This document shows, in pieces, positions 46,801-55,848 of a stretch of DNA of 64,000 nucleotides. The stretch comes from Vibrio gazogenes. Its GTDB lineage: Bacteria > Pseudomonadota > Gammaproteobacteria > Enterobacterales > Vibrionaceae. Every line of letters begins with the position of its first letter. Positions within the stretch are counted from its first letter, which is position 1. The stretch spans positions 744,001-808,000 of the forward strand of contig NZ_CP018836.1 in assembly GCF_002196515.1 (NCBI RefSeq), given 5' to 3'. Below the pieces are notes generated by a model that saw only the letters and a list, made by a program, of their open reading frames with translations, searched no databases and had not been told where the DNA came from. The translations under genes were made by a program, and so were the position numbers.

Positions 46801-49187
46801 CGTAGCATGACACCAGCCTGATACAACGAGGAAAGCAACACGCATCTGGCATGGTCATCCTGCATATCGGGAAAAGCAGAAACACATGTTACTACTGATG
46901 AAAAAGAGAGAAGTGAAGTTGAGACTATCAGACAGGCATCATAACCAGAGGACTCCAGTTGAATCTGTAGTGATCGCTGATCCATGTCACTAGACATATC
47001 GAACTGTTCCAGCCAACCGGTTGCCGACGCCATATGCTGAGCAATATTTTCTCCATTTGTCAGAGAAAGATAGTCACGATTCGGCATATGGTAAACCGCT
47101 TGTTCTACAGCATGAGTAAAGGCCTTTCTGCCCTTATCCTGAGCAATGATCAAAGCAATCGTATCTTCTGGCATCAAAATACCAGCTACACAGGCAGCAG
47201 CATAAGCTCCACTACCAACACTAGTGACTGTGTGAATCGGTATTCCCCAGCTCTCCCATAATGTTGTTGTTGCATACCCGAGAACAAAGCCTATAACCTG
47301 CCCGTGTAAAAGAGTACCAACGAAATCACCTGTAGCCGTCTCGGACCAGAGGATGTCGTATAAAGGGCGGTCTAGATGTGGGATAAGCAATTTGGAGCAA
47401 TAATCGATACATTGCCGAAAAACAGCATAATCTTGGTACATACGCTTCACAACATCTGGCCGATAATGACCTGTCTCAGGAAAAAACATCACCAGTTCAG
47501 GCACATTAGCCGTGCGAAATTTATCTGGCGAAAAGTTTTCAGCAATATGTTGTAGCTGCGAAACTATTTCGTTCACCGAATGACCAACTACGGAGACTCT
47601 GTTTTCAAAATGTAATCGTCCTGTGTTTACCGAATAACAGATGTCAGCAAGAGACACCTCAGGCTGGTCACGTAAGTAACTGATATATCTTCGTACCTGA
47701 TGATATAATGAGTCTGAAGTTTTAGCAGACAGGCAAAGTACATGATTTTGACCACCGTCCGGTTTGATATCATGTGTCGATGTCGGTTCAATACATAGTG
47801 ATGACGATGGTGCTTCTTCAAGAATCACATGTGCATTCACACCGCTAAAACCAAAGGAACTAACCCCAGCCAAACGCTTTCGGTTTCCCCGTTGCCAGGC
47901 TGTCTGCTTCACTGCAACATCAATGACTCTGGAATCCCAGTCAATTTCAGGATTTGGTTGGTGAAAATGTAAATGCGCCGGAATATTCTCATGGTGCATC
48001 GACAACAAAACTTTAATAATGCCAGCAACACCAGCCGCCGCTTCTGTATGGGCAATATTCGTTTTTACAGAACCCACTTTTAACGGCTGTACCTTTTGTC
48101 TTGTCTGACCGAATACAGCCTGAATTGCACTAATTTCTATCGGGTCTCCCAATGGTGTTCCTGTCCCGTGAGCCTCGATATAATCAATCTCATCAGGCTC
48201 AACCTGTGCCTTTTCTAATGCTGTCTGAAGTAATGATTGTTGAGAGCGCCCGTTAGGTACGGTGAAACCACTTGTTGGCCCATCCTGATTAATAGCTGAT
48301 CCCCGGATAATCCCCCAGATAGGATTGCCATCTTGCAACGCACTGCTTAACCGCTTTAACACAATCAGGCCACATCCTTCTCCTCTGGCCATACCATCAG
48401 CTGAAGCATCAAAAGTTTTACACCTTCCGTCAGGGGACAACACTTTATTCTGGGACAACGCAATTGTATTAGCAGGGGAAATAATCAGATTAATTCCTCC
48501 GGCAATCGCCTGCTCACACTCTCCGGAGCGAAGACTCTGACAAGCCTGGTGAATAGCAACCAATGATGAAGAACATGCTGTATCTACCGCAATATTCGGT
48601 CCGATAAAACCAAAAACATAAGAGAGTCGACCAACAGTGGCATTTGCAGCGTTTCCGGTGAGCGAGTAAGCATCAATCTGCCTGTAATCGTTAAGCATTA
48701 ACGAAGGTGAAGCATAGTCACCTGTACTGACACCGACAAAAACACCAGTTGCAGACGGGAGACTTCTCTCATGCAACAGTCCTGTATTCTCCAGAGACTC
48801 CCAACAGACTTCCAGCAGCAATCTCTGCTGTGGGTCCATCGATTGTGCTTCCCTTGGAGATATACCAAAAAAATACGGGTCAAACTGATCGATCGCAGAG
48901 AAAAAACTTCCCCGGCAAACTGACATTTTTCCTTTAACATCCGGATCCGGATGATAGTCTCGGGATAAATCAAAACGTGTTTCCGGCATATCTGTCGTCA
49001 TATCTACGCCAGAGCGGAGCAAATCCCAGAATTGAGTAATATCATCAGCACCAGGGAAACGACATCCTAAGCCGACAACAGCAATCGGCTCTTTCAGTGC
49101 TTCCACTTCTGCTGATAATGTCTTTATTTGACGCAAAGCCCTAGCCATAACTGTCTTTTGCTTCTCTGCATCATTTATGTTGCCCAT
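43809..49187 (-). CDS. Type I PKS module 2 with a degenerate acyltransferase: KS-AT*-DH-KR-ACP
   Basis: This 1792-residue PKS subunit has an intact KS (Cys205 in DTACSSSL, HGTGTPLGDP, His380 in NIAHTEAAAG), DH (His872, Pro881, Asp1038), KR (TGGLGGLG at 1376, LDD motif, Tyr in GQGAYAAAN) and ACP (GMDSL, Ser1702). The AT region (about 565-830) is broken. The usual TGQGSQ is ETGHY, the nucleophile motif GHSxGE is replaced by SVGSGA with Gly658 at the Ser position, and HAFH plus the small subdomain are missing, making it about 90 residues shorter than its neighbours. The extender must come in trans. I start at ATG 49187 because AAGGA lies 8 nt upstream; an in-frame TTG at 49223 would overlap the previous gene. 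Confidence 0.93.
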   Translation of the reverse strand: MGNINDAEKQKTVMARALRQIKTLSAEVEALKEPIAVVGLGCRFPGADDITQFWDLLRSGVDMTTDMPETRFDLSRDYHPDPDVKGKMSVCRGSFFSAIDQFDPYFFGISPREAQSMDPQQRLLLEVCWESLENTGLLHERSLPSATGVFVGVSTGDYASPSLMLNDYRQIDAYSLTGNAANATVGRLSYVFGFIGPNIAVDTACSSSLVAIHQACQSLRSGECEQAIAGGINLIISPANTIALSQNKVLSPDGRCKTFDASADGMARGEGCGLIVLKRLSSALQDGNPIWGIIRGSAINQDGPTSGFTVPNGRSQQSLLQTALEKAQVEPDEIDYIEAHGTGTPLGDPIEISAIQAVFGQTRQKVQPLKVGSVKTNIAHTEAAAGVAGIIKVLLSMHHENIPAHLHFHQPNPEIDWDSRVIDVAVKQTAWQRGNRKRLAGVSSFGFSGVNAHVILEEAPSSSLCIEPTSTHDIKPDGGQNHVLCLSAKTSDSLYHQVRRYISYLRDQPEVSLADICYSVNTGRLHFENRVSVVGHSVNEIVSQLQHIAENFSPDKFRTANVPELVMFFPETGHYRPDVVKRMYQDYAVFRQCIDYCSKLLIPHLDRPLYDILWSETATGDFVGTLLHGQVIGFVLGYATTTLWESWGIPIHTVTSVGSGAYAAACVAGILMPEDTIALIIAQDKGRKAFTHAVEQAVYHMPNRDYLSLTNGENIAQHMASATGWLEQFDMSSDMDQRSLQIQLESSGYDACLIVSTSLLSFSSVVTCVSAFPDMQDDHARCVLLSSLYQAGVMLRWNDIYPSEGYHRLHWLPTYAFQRQTYWKSLPKLSVRSDGEVHPLLGRKVLLPPVSSFICLFENRLSVQSVAYLADHSLDDRVIVPAAALLEMGMIAGKTGLNQNSIELENIEFQQPLYLTDDGCLVQTTLSEYEDDGCYTFGIYSWNDAADEQSWLCHVQGKVVLVSEKDTPSHNVLSSLQDACQQVLDVDVYNITSGVCLGESFQCQRQLWGGPEQALARIELPVSVEMSRGDVLHPVLLDGAFQLLAAFLDKNERDKSAHLPVGVKRFRVLSHPTVTLWGHARLVRARQNSIELDLRLFSESGEIVACIDGFQVLSRNPSHAETQIQHLLYHEDWQHIELSTDVSSNLPTPGDTWLIFADQDGEGAAMAVDLEDLQQRVLLVYKERLPERRGDNHTPAVVYTDTGTLETLCQEYLGGVPKQVSYLWGLDISANEDDVADKVFHTCRLWMETIQALSCFDFVLPPRIWLITRQAQELCHGESTSLACQNLAQAPLWSLGQVIACEFSQWRFRFVDIDSVSVMSGRESPLLHMLLALDEEAHLMLRGEQTYARRIVPCQPEWVDGHISSSVDPDGLYVVTGGLGGLGFAVTEWLVSQGAKHILLLGRNRASTEKEKRISELSQQGIDIQVEHADVSRYQDMERIFSEYGARYSIKGVIHTAGVLDDGMIKNYLPERLSGVLAPKVAGAWNLHRLTQSLSLDLFVLFSSASSYLPGNGQGAYAAANGFLDSLASYRRMHHLPVQSINWGPWQDVGMASALDTTEQERLKSIGMEFISIRQGCEIMQALVHGQSKGVPPQVMALDIHWPHYASHCKFPALLKALPAMREQRPEKGEQSHLLKSSSTLSKSQARTTTSPLLSVLEQTPADNRRRTLATHLVDMVAQVMGIKQVEMIDIDKQLFDIGMDSLMAVEFKNMLQKQLACSFHSTLIFDFPTIKKLAGYIVDECLSFDPSDVADIDEVTEEENQIDTESVSTLGMLESMTDEEVAELMMSQFES

Positions 49188-49215
49188 GATATCAATCCTT
49201 TTTATATAATTATTT

Positions 49216-52200
49216 TCAGTCAATCAGACTGTCTTCCAATAGAGCCATCAGTTCATCTGACGATAAATCTTCGTAGTTATCCGATTCATTCTGTACCACA
49301 TCGATAGATTGTTGCCCTGAAACTGTCGGTGCCGGACTTTCCAGTTGAAGTAATGATGACAAAATAAACTCAGCCAGCCGGGAAACAGATGGATAATCAA
49401 ACATCACCTGTGCGGCAATGCTGCCTCCCAATTGAAGAGACAATCGCTTACGTAAATCGATAATCAGCAAGGAATCCATTCCCATATCAAAGAACCCTTG
49501 CTCTGGGTTTACAATTTCTTCTGGTGGCAAGCCGAGAACATCCAATATTTCCTTGCAAATGGATGCTGTCAGCCGGGGTAAACGTTCCTGAGGAGGAAGT
49601 TCAGTAAGGCGCTGTTGCAAATCATCATCAGGCACTGAGGCATTCGACTGTGAAACTACCGATGTATCAGTGACAATATTGGTAAAAAGTGGACGGTTTT
49701 TTCGTGACTGATAAACAGCTTTGAATTTTTCCCAGTCAATATCAACAATGATTCCCTGGCTTATATCTTGTTCGATCAGAGAAAACATTTTATTTAACGA
49801 CGCATCAGGGCGGAGTAAACGTGCTCCGGACTTCTCTGCCATTTTCTGTTCATGATGGCCCAGCGTATCTTTCCATGGTCCCCAATAGACTGTTAACGCC
49901 GGAAGATTCTGCTGTCGGCGGAATGCCCCCAAAGCTCCCAGAAAAGCATTTGCAGCCGAATAATGAGCCTGTCCGGATGCTCCCCATACAGAGACCATTG
50001 ATGAATACAAAATGAAGAAATCCAAAGGCATCTCTTTCGTGAGTTCATGAAGATTCCAGGCGCCAGCTACTTTGGGTTGTAAGACGTTATCCAAACAATC
50101 GATATCAAACCGTTGTGTTACTCCTCCGGAAATTCCAGCAGCATGGATAACCCCTTTAATTTCTGGCATTGTCTGTTTCAGAGATGTAAATAACCGCGTC
50201 ATCGATTCTCTGTCTGTAACATCCGCCTGGCAAAGGTATATTTTGTCTCCTTTTACCCGAAGCTCTTCCAGAGTCGATTCTACCTGCTGTGACGGAGAAT
50301 TCCGGCCAATTAAAATCAGGTGTTTTGCACCTTGTTCTATCATCCAAGTAGCTGCTCTCAAACCGAGCTTACCAAGACCTCCGGTTATCAGATAACTAGC
50401 TTCTGAATCAAAAGAGAATTCCTGTTCTTGTCTTCCGGTATCGGGGGTTAAAGGGGTGAGCCGGGCAACCATGCGTGAACTGCCACGAAAAGCCAGTTGT
50501 TCTTCGCCATCATTTGCCGTGATCTCTCGCCATAAACATGATGCTTCAATATCATTATTAATATCTTCTTCACGGTGAGAGTCTAAATCAATTAATCCCC
50601 CCCAATAATCCGGGTACTCAACTGAAAGCGTTTTTCCTATACCCCAGGCAAGTGATTGAGCAAAACCATCTGCACCCTCATGACTAACTTGCTGAGCACC
50701 TCGGGTAACCACCCAAACTCTACCGGAGGAGGCGCTTTCTGCCATTGTGGAAAGTAATGTTTCAAGAGCATGAACACTCGCACAAGTTGTGGAGACTTGC
50801 TTCGTAAAACCTCTCGGCGAATCATGATTTGTCAATAAATCCAGATTCCACAGGTGGACTACATAAGTAAGCCGGGAAACAGGAACATGCTGGCTCAACA
50901 TGTCATAATGCTGCGCTACCGATGGATTGAGTATGAAGTGACTTTCACCGGTCTTCACAAAGTCATTCCCTTGGGTGACGCAGGTCACCTGGTCACCACG
51001 AGCTGTCAACAATCTCATCATAGACTCACCAACACCCTGGTGATCTGCAAAAATCAGCCAGTGAGCCGACGGAACCACCTCAATATCCAACTCTCGGGAG
51101 GTAACAATCAGAGCTTCGGCACTGGCTTCATCAAGCTGATAAACGTGTGTATTCGTCAGGTGATTGTCTTGCAACAGACATTGCCATTGTTTACCCGATA
51201 AAAGAGGATAATCCGGACGTAAGCCTATGTCAGTGAAATGCCACCACCCATCGGTCAGGCCAAAACTAAGATCGCCCCAGCGCTGAGGCTTAACCACCTC
51301 ACGCATTACGAGAATTCCCCCCGGCTTCAAAAGCCGGTGGACCTGAGCCATTGTCTGGTGCATCTCCCTCGTCGCATGTAACACGTTAGAAGCAATGATC
51401 ATGTCATACTGGTGTTCGGAGAACCCCTGCTCTTCCAGATCACTTTCAATATTCAGTGTCTGATAACTGACAAAATCATAGGCACAGAAACGCTCTTTAG
51501 CATTTTCGACAAACAACGGCGATATGTCAGTAAAATCATAATGTACCGAATGTTCCCGTAAAGAAGGCAGAAGAGCTGCCGTTGTACCACCGGTACCCGC
51601 GCCAATTTCCAAAATACTGGCTTCCTGATCAAGAGGAAATGTGTCTAAAACATGAATGACTGTTTGAGTCACCAATTGGTTCATTCTCTGAGCTAACGGT
51701 GTATGCTCATAAACTTGGTTGACATCGGTAACATCACCATCGGGAAATAACACATCCAAAGGATCAGCAACACCTATCAGCACTTGATCCAATACTGGAC
51801 CACAACGGTTCAGTATGTTCAGCTCAGCAGTCACCGAATCCAATACCAGATTCGTAATCACTTCTTCATCGCCTTCTGGCAAAGACACCACATTCCAAAG
51901 ATGCGGCTCACTCTGAACCAGAAAACCCACTTCAGTTAACATTGCAAGAATACGGGCCATAAGCCGTTGATACTTAGGAATAACACCCAATGTTTGGACA
52001 CATTGCTCTGTGGTAAACGATTCTCCTTCCTGCCACACCCATCCCAGTTTCCGCAGTGCTTTCAGAACATATACGATACTCATAGATTCAACAGACTTAA
52101 GCTCCTCAAAATAACTTTTGATACTTATTTTATTCTGAGACTTATCCTGATGTATAACCTCCGCCATCAGTTCTTCAATGCTGGGTAAATTTTCCAACCG

Positions 52201-55200
52201 GGCCCGAACAGAACTGCGGAGCTTGTATTGCCACTGGACATCATAAAGAGACAATTGATCCTCTATAACGATATTGTTTTGCAGCAAAGTTTTCGGAACA
52301 ATCCGGATCTTAACCCCCAGAACAGAAGCAACAGCCTGTTGCTCCGAATCCGTGATCAGAATATCGGCCATACGTAAACCCGGAGAAGTGTTTACACCAG
52401 TTCTTATACGGACTGCACAATTTAATTCACTCACTTTCCCCGAATGATAATGCATCGATTCAAACCCCTGAAAAAGGAAAGTTTCATCAGTATTACCCCC
52501 CAAATCCAATGCACTCAGTGTCTGAAAGCAAGCATCAATGAGTGCGGGATGGAGAGAATACTGATCTATTTGTGATTGCATATGTTCAGGTAACACAACT
52601 GTCGCGAATGCTTCATCTGCAGACCGTCGGACTGTTTGTAATAACCGGAAGGAGTGGCCAAATTCAATACCTTGCTGTTTTAAAATATCATACAGCTCAC
52701 TAACACTAACCTCTTTCGTACATCGTTGAGATAATCCGGCAAATCCGGAATCAGTTATGTGATTGTTTTCATTAGCAATAATCTGGCATTCTGCATGTAG
52801 CAAAGCACTAGCTCCGATACGACGGCTTCCCTGTTCGAAAGAAAATACTTTTGCCGTATATCCTTCACTTGTTTTAACCAAGGAAACCTGCAGGGTTACA
52901 GCTCCGTCTACTGGTAATTGAAGTGGTTGATAAATACTTAGCTGAAGAAGACTCAAGAATGTGCTGCCAGTCACCTGAACAGATGCCTCTAAGATCATCT
53001 CTATCATTGCACTGGCAGGCATAAAGACCTGACCATGAAGGACATGATCGGATAGAAAATCCGGCATATCCGCTGAAACCTGAGATTCAAACAAGAAAGT
53101 ATCTTTCTCAAGCAATGGAGAAGAAAATGGCCGTCCCAACAGTGGATGTAAAAGTAAAGAATGAGAAGATAGATCTACCGACTCCGGAAGAATGGATTTC
53201 GCTCTTATATCTGCTTCAACCCAATACCTTTGTCTCTGGAAAGGATAAGTCGGCAGATGGACACGTTGCGGTTGGTTTTCAGCATATACAGAATGCCAGT
53301 GGATGTTTACTCCCAATGTATACAGACGAGTCAGAGTTTCAAGCAGATAATATTCTTGATGTCGAAATGCAATCGAGGTCAGCCACTGAACCCCGTCAGG
53401 AACACATCGTTGTGCCAGTTTATTTAAAATATCCACAGGCCCGATTTCAAGACAAAGATAGGTTCCTTCCCGATGAAGCGTATGTACAGCCATTTCAAAC
53501 TGTACACATTGCTCAACCTGACTAACCCAATACTGTTTATCGCAAAAGAGCCCTCTTTCACTTTGCCCGGTAACTGTAGATATCATCTTTAATTGGGGAA
53601 AGTGAAATGTCACCGTACTAATAACTCGCTCAAATTCGCTCAACATCGGCTTCATCAGCGTGGAATGGAAAGCTCTGGAAACATCTAAAGGACGGTAGTC
53701 AACGGCATGTTCGTGCAAAAGATTTATAAAATCATCAATACACTCAGCCGCACCTGAAATCGTGACATGTTCCGGACCATTGATTGCGGCAATGGACAAT
53801 GTTTGCTCAAACTGAGTCAATAGTTCCTGCACGGATACCTCTGAAGCAAAAACCGCCAGCATTTTGCCAGGTAAAGTCAGCTCTTCCATCAGCCGTCCCC
53901 GGGCAACAAGCATCTTAATCGCATCATCAAGCGAGAAAATGCCGGCAATACAGGCCGCGGCATATTCTCCGATGCTGTGCCCAAGCACACAGGTTGGCAA
54001 ACCGATCCACGTTCGCCAAAGTTGTGCCAACGCATATTCAAAAGCAAATATAGCAGGCTGAGTATACTGAGTCTGGGAAAGGAGAGAACTCTGTTCTCCC
54101 CACAAAACAGATGTAAGTGGAACACTCCAGTATGCTTCCAGTAGAGAAGCACATTGGTCAAGGGCTTTTCTGAAAACAGGATATTGCCGATAAAGTTGCT
54201 TGCCCATCCCTGAGTACTGTGCCCCCTGACCGGTAAAAGACCAGCCCATCGCTCCAGACGATGCCCATACCGGCTGATCTTTCTCCCTCAGAAAGTCACA
54301 CAATCCAGTTTCCAGTTCATGATGATTTCTGCCAGTAAAACCAGCCCGATATTGATAGTGATTTCTGCCTACAGAAGCCGTATAACAAAGACCAGCCAGA
54401 CAAACTTCCGGAGAATTCTGCAAAAAATTGTGATAAGACTGAACAAGATCACGCAATGCATCAGGGGTTTTTGCAGACAAACACAGAGGATAGATGTCCT
54501 CTTTAGCCCCTACATGCATTTCATTTCTCAGGGGAAGATTAGCCTGCTCCAAAATTAAATGAGCATTCGTTCCACCGAAGCCAAATGCACTCACAGCTGC
54601 ACGTCTGACATCATTGTTAATCCACGGCCGACACTGGGTGTTGACATAAAAAGGAGAATTATCAAAGTCAATTTGAGGATTTGGCCGTTCAAAATTCAAG
54701 CTAGGAAATAATTGCTGACGGTAAAGTGAGCCCACAGCTTTAATGAAACCTGCCACACCAGCAGCAACATCTAAATGTCCCAGATTAGTCTTCACCGAAC
54801 TAATAGCACAATAATTTTTTTTTGTAGTATCCTGATTATAAACATCACTTAATGCTGAGATCTCAATAGGATCCCCCAAAGCAGTACCAGTGCCATGCGC
54901 CTCGACATAACCTATTGTCTCTGCTGACACATCAGCAATAGCTAATGCTTCAGCAATTACTGATGATTGCCCTGCCTGACTCGGTGCAGTGAAAGACATT
55001 TTGTCTCCACCATCATTATTGACGGCTGAACCACGAATAACTGCATAGATAGGATCTTGATCAGTAAGTGCATCTTCCAGTCGTTTCAGCAAAACGATCC
55101 CAACCCCATTTCCAGGAGCTGGCCCCTGAGCGTCAGCATCAAATGCCCGAATTTGTCCATCAGGAGAAAATATGCCACCTTCTACATATTGATAACCAAC

Positions 55201-55848
55201 ACCATGTGGAACAATAACCTTCGCCCCACCAGCCAAAGCCATATCACACTCATAGGATAACAGCGCCCGACATGCCATATGTATCGCAACAAGAGAACTA
55301 GAACAAGCCGTATTGACACTAACACTTGGCCCCGTCAGATTAAGTTGATGAGAAATCATCGTTGCTGCATAATCTTTATCATTCCCGACCAGTAATTTTA
55401 AATATTCTATCGAATCCGACCGGACAAAATCACTATGTAGATTATTGATGAAATACGTATTCAGGCCGACACTGGCATAAACAGCTACTGGGCAACCCTC
55501 CGGCTCAGAGGCATAACCAGCATCTTCCATTGCTTCATGTGCGCATTCCAGTAATAGTCTTTGCTGCGGATCAGTTACCCGAACATCAGAAGGAGGCATT
55601 TTAAAAAACTGAGCATCAAAAAACTCGACACCATTAAGAATCCCTGATTTTCTTACATAGTTTTTATCAGATCTTTTGGCTTTCGTGACACCTTTATTCT
55701 GTAAATAATCCTCAGATAACTCTCCCATTCCACTTAAACCGGCAGCCATATTATCCCAAAACTGCTGAGGGCTATCTGCACCGGGGAAACGACAACCAAT
55801 TCCAATAACAGCAATACTTTGTAACTCTTCCGGTGTTAATTCTTTCAT
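49216..55848 (-). CDS. Type I PKS module 1: KS-AT-DH-cMT-KR-ACP
   Basis: This first polyketide subunit (2210 residues) extends the NRPS-made starter and should give an alpha-methyl enoyl unit. The KS (8-435) has NTACSSSL (Cys182), His318 and His358. Its VPHGVGYQYVEGGIFSPDG-like stretch resembles KS domains that accept chains from NRPS modules. The AT (530-880) has GHSIGE (Ser625) and RAFH (malonyl type). The DH (895-1185) has His935, Pro944 and Asp1105. The C-methyltransferase carries EIGAGTGG at 1414. The KR (TGGLGKLG at 1822) has Tyr in GQAHYSAAN. The ACP has GMDSL (Ser2126). No ER is present. It overlaps the NRPS gene by 4 nt (ATGA). An acidic C-terminal tail serves as docking end. Confidence 0.94.
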   Translation of the reverse strand: MKELTPEELQSIAVIGIGCRFPGADSPQQFWDNMAAGLSGMGELSEDYLQNKGVTKAKRSDKNYVRKSGILNGVEFFDAQFFKMPPSDVRVTDPQQRLLLECAHEAMEDAGYASEPEGCPVAVYASVGLNTYFINNLHSDFVRSDSIEYLKLLVGNDKDYAATMISHQLNLTGPSVSVNTACSSSLVAIHMACRALLSYECDMALAGGAKVIVPHGVGYQYVEGGIFSPDGQIRAFDADAQGPAPGNGVGIVLLKRLEDALTDQDPIYAVIRGSAVNNDGGDKMSFTAPSQAGQSSVIAEALAIADVSAETIGYVEAHGTGTALGDPIEISALSDVYNQDTTKKNYCAISSVKTNLGHLDVAAGVAGFIKAVGSLYRQQLFPSLNFERPNPQIDFDNSPFYVNTQCRPWINNDVRRAAVSAFGFGGTNAHLILEQANLPLRNEMHVGAKEDIYPLCLSAKTPDALRDLVQSYHNFLQNSPEVCLAGLCYTASVGRNHYQYRAGFTGRNHHELETGLCDFLREKDQPVWASSGAMGWSFTGQGAQYSGMGKQLYRQYPVFRKALDQCASLLEAYWSVPLTSVLWGEQSSLLSQTQYTQPAIFAFEYALAQLWRTWIGLPTCVLGHSIGEYAAACIAGIFSLDDAIKMLVARGRLMEELTLPGKMLAVFASEVSVQELLTQFEQTLSIAAINGPEHVTISGAAECIDDFINLLHEHAVDYRPLDVSRAFHSTLMKPMLSEFERVISTVTFHFPQLKMISTVTGQSERGLFCDKQYWVSQVEQCVQFEMAVHTLHREGTYLCLEIGPVDILNKLAQRCVPDGVQWLTSIAFRHQEYYLLETLTRLYTLGVNIHWHSVYAENQPQRVHLPTYPFQRQRYWVEADIRAKSILPESVDLSSHSLLLHPLLGRPFSSPLLEKDTFLFESQVSADMPDFLSDHVLHGQVFMPASAMIEMILEASVQVTGSTFLSLLQLSIYQPLQLPVDGAVTLQVSLVKTSEGYTAKVFSFEQGSRRIGASALLHAECQIIANENNHITDSGFAGLSQRCTKEVSVSELYDILKQQGIEFGHSFRLLQTVRRSADEAFATVVLPEHMQSQIDQYSLHPALIDACFQTLSALDLGGNTDETFLFQGFESMHYHSGKVSELNCAVRIRTGVNTSPGLRMADILITDSEQQAVASVLGVKIRIVPKTLLQNNIVIEDQLSLYDVQWQYKLRSSVRARLENLPSIEELMAEVIHQDKSQNKISIKSYFEELKSVESMSIVYVLKALRKLGWVWQEGESFTTEQCVQTLGVIPKYQRLMARILAMLTEVGFLVQSEPHLWNVVSLPEGDEEVITNLVLDSVTAELNILNRCGPVLDQVLIGVADPLDVLFPDGDVTDVNQVYEHTPLAQRMNQLVTQTVIHVLDTFPLDQEASILEIGAGTGGTTAALLPSLREHSVHYDFTDISPLFVENAKERFCAYDFVSYQTLNIESDLEEQGFSEHQYDMIIASNVLHATREMHQTMAQVHRLLKPGGILVMREVVKPQRWGDLSFGLTDGWWHFTDIGLRPDYPLLSGKQWQCLLQDNHLTNTHVYQLDEASAEALIVTSRELDIEVVPSAHWLIFADHQGVGESMMRLLTARGDQVTCVTQGNDFVKTGESHFILNPSVAQHYDMLSQHVPVSRLTYVVHLWNLDLLTNHDSPRGFTKQVSTTCASVHALETLLSTMAESASSGRVWVVTRGAQQVSHEGADGFAQSLAWGIGKTLSVEYPDYWGGLIDLDSHREEDINNDIEASCLWREITANDGEEQLAFRGSSRMVARLTPLTPDTGRQEQEFSFDSEASYLITGGLGKLGLRAATWMIEQGAKHLILIGRNSPSQQVESTLEELRVKGDKIYLCQADVTDRESMTRLFTSLKQTMPEIKGVIHAAGISGGVTQRFDIDCLDNVLQPKVAGAWNLHELTKEMPLDFFILYSSMVSVWGASGQAHYSAANAFLGALGAFRRQQNLPALTVYWGPWKDTLGHHEQKMAEKSGARLLRPDASLNKMFSLIEQDISQGIIVDIDWEKFKAVYQSRKNRPLFTNIVTDTSVVSQSNASVPDDDLQQRLTELPPQERLPRLTASICKEILDVLGLPPEEIVNPEQGFFDMGMDSLLIIDLRKRLSLQLGGSIAAQVMFDYPSVSRLAEFILSSLLQLESPAPTVSGQQSIDVVQNESDNYEDLSSDELMALLEDSLID

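Noticed and set aside
49188..49223. PKS module 2 starting at TTG 49223
   Set aside because: This would overlap the previous gene and lacks a ribosome binding site, while the ATG at 49187 has AAGGA at proper distance.
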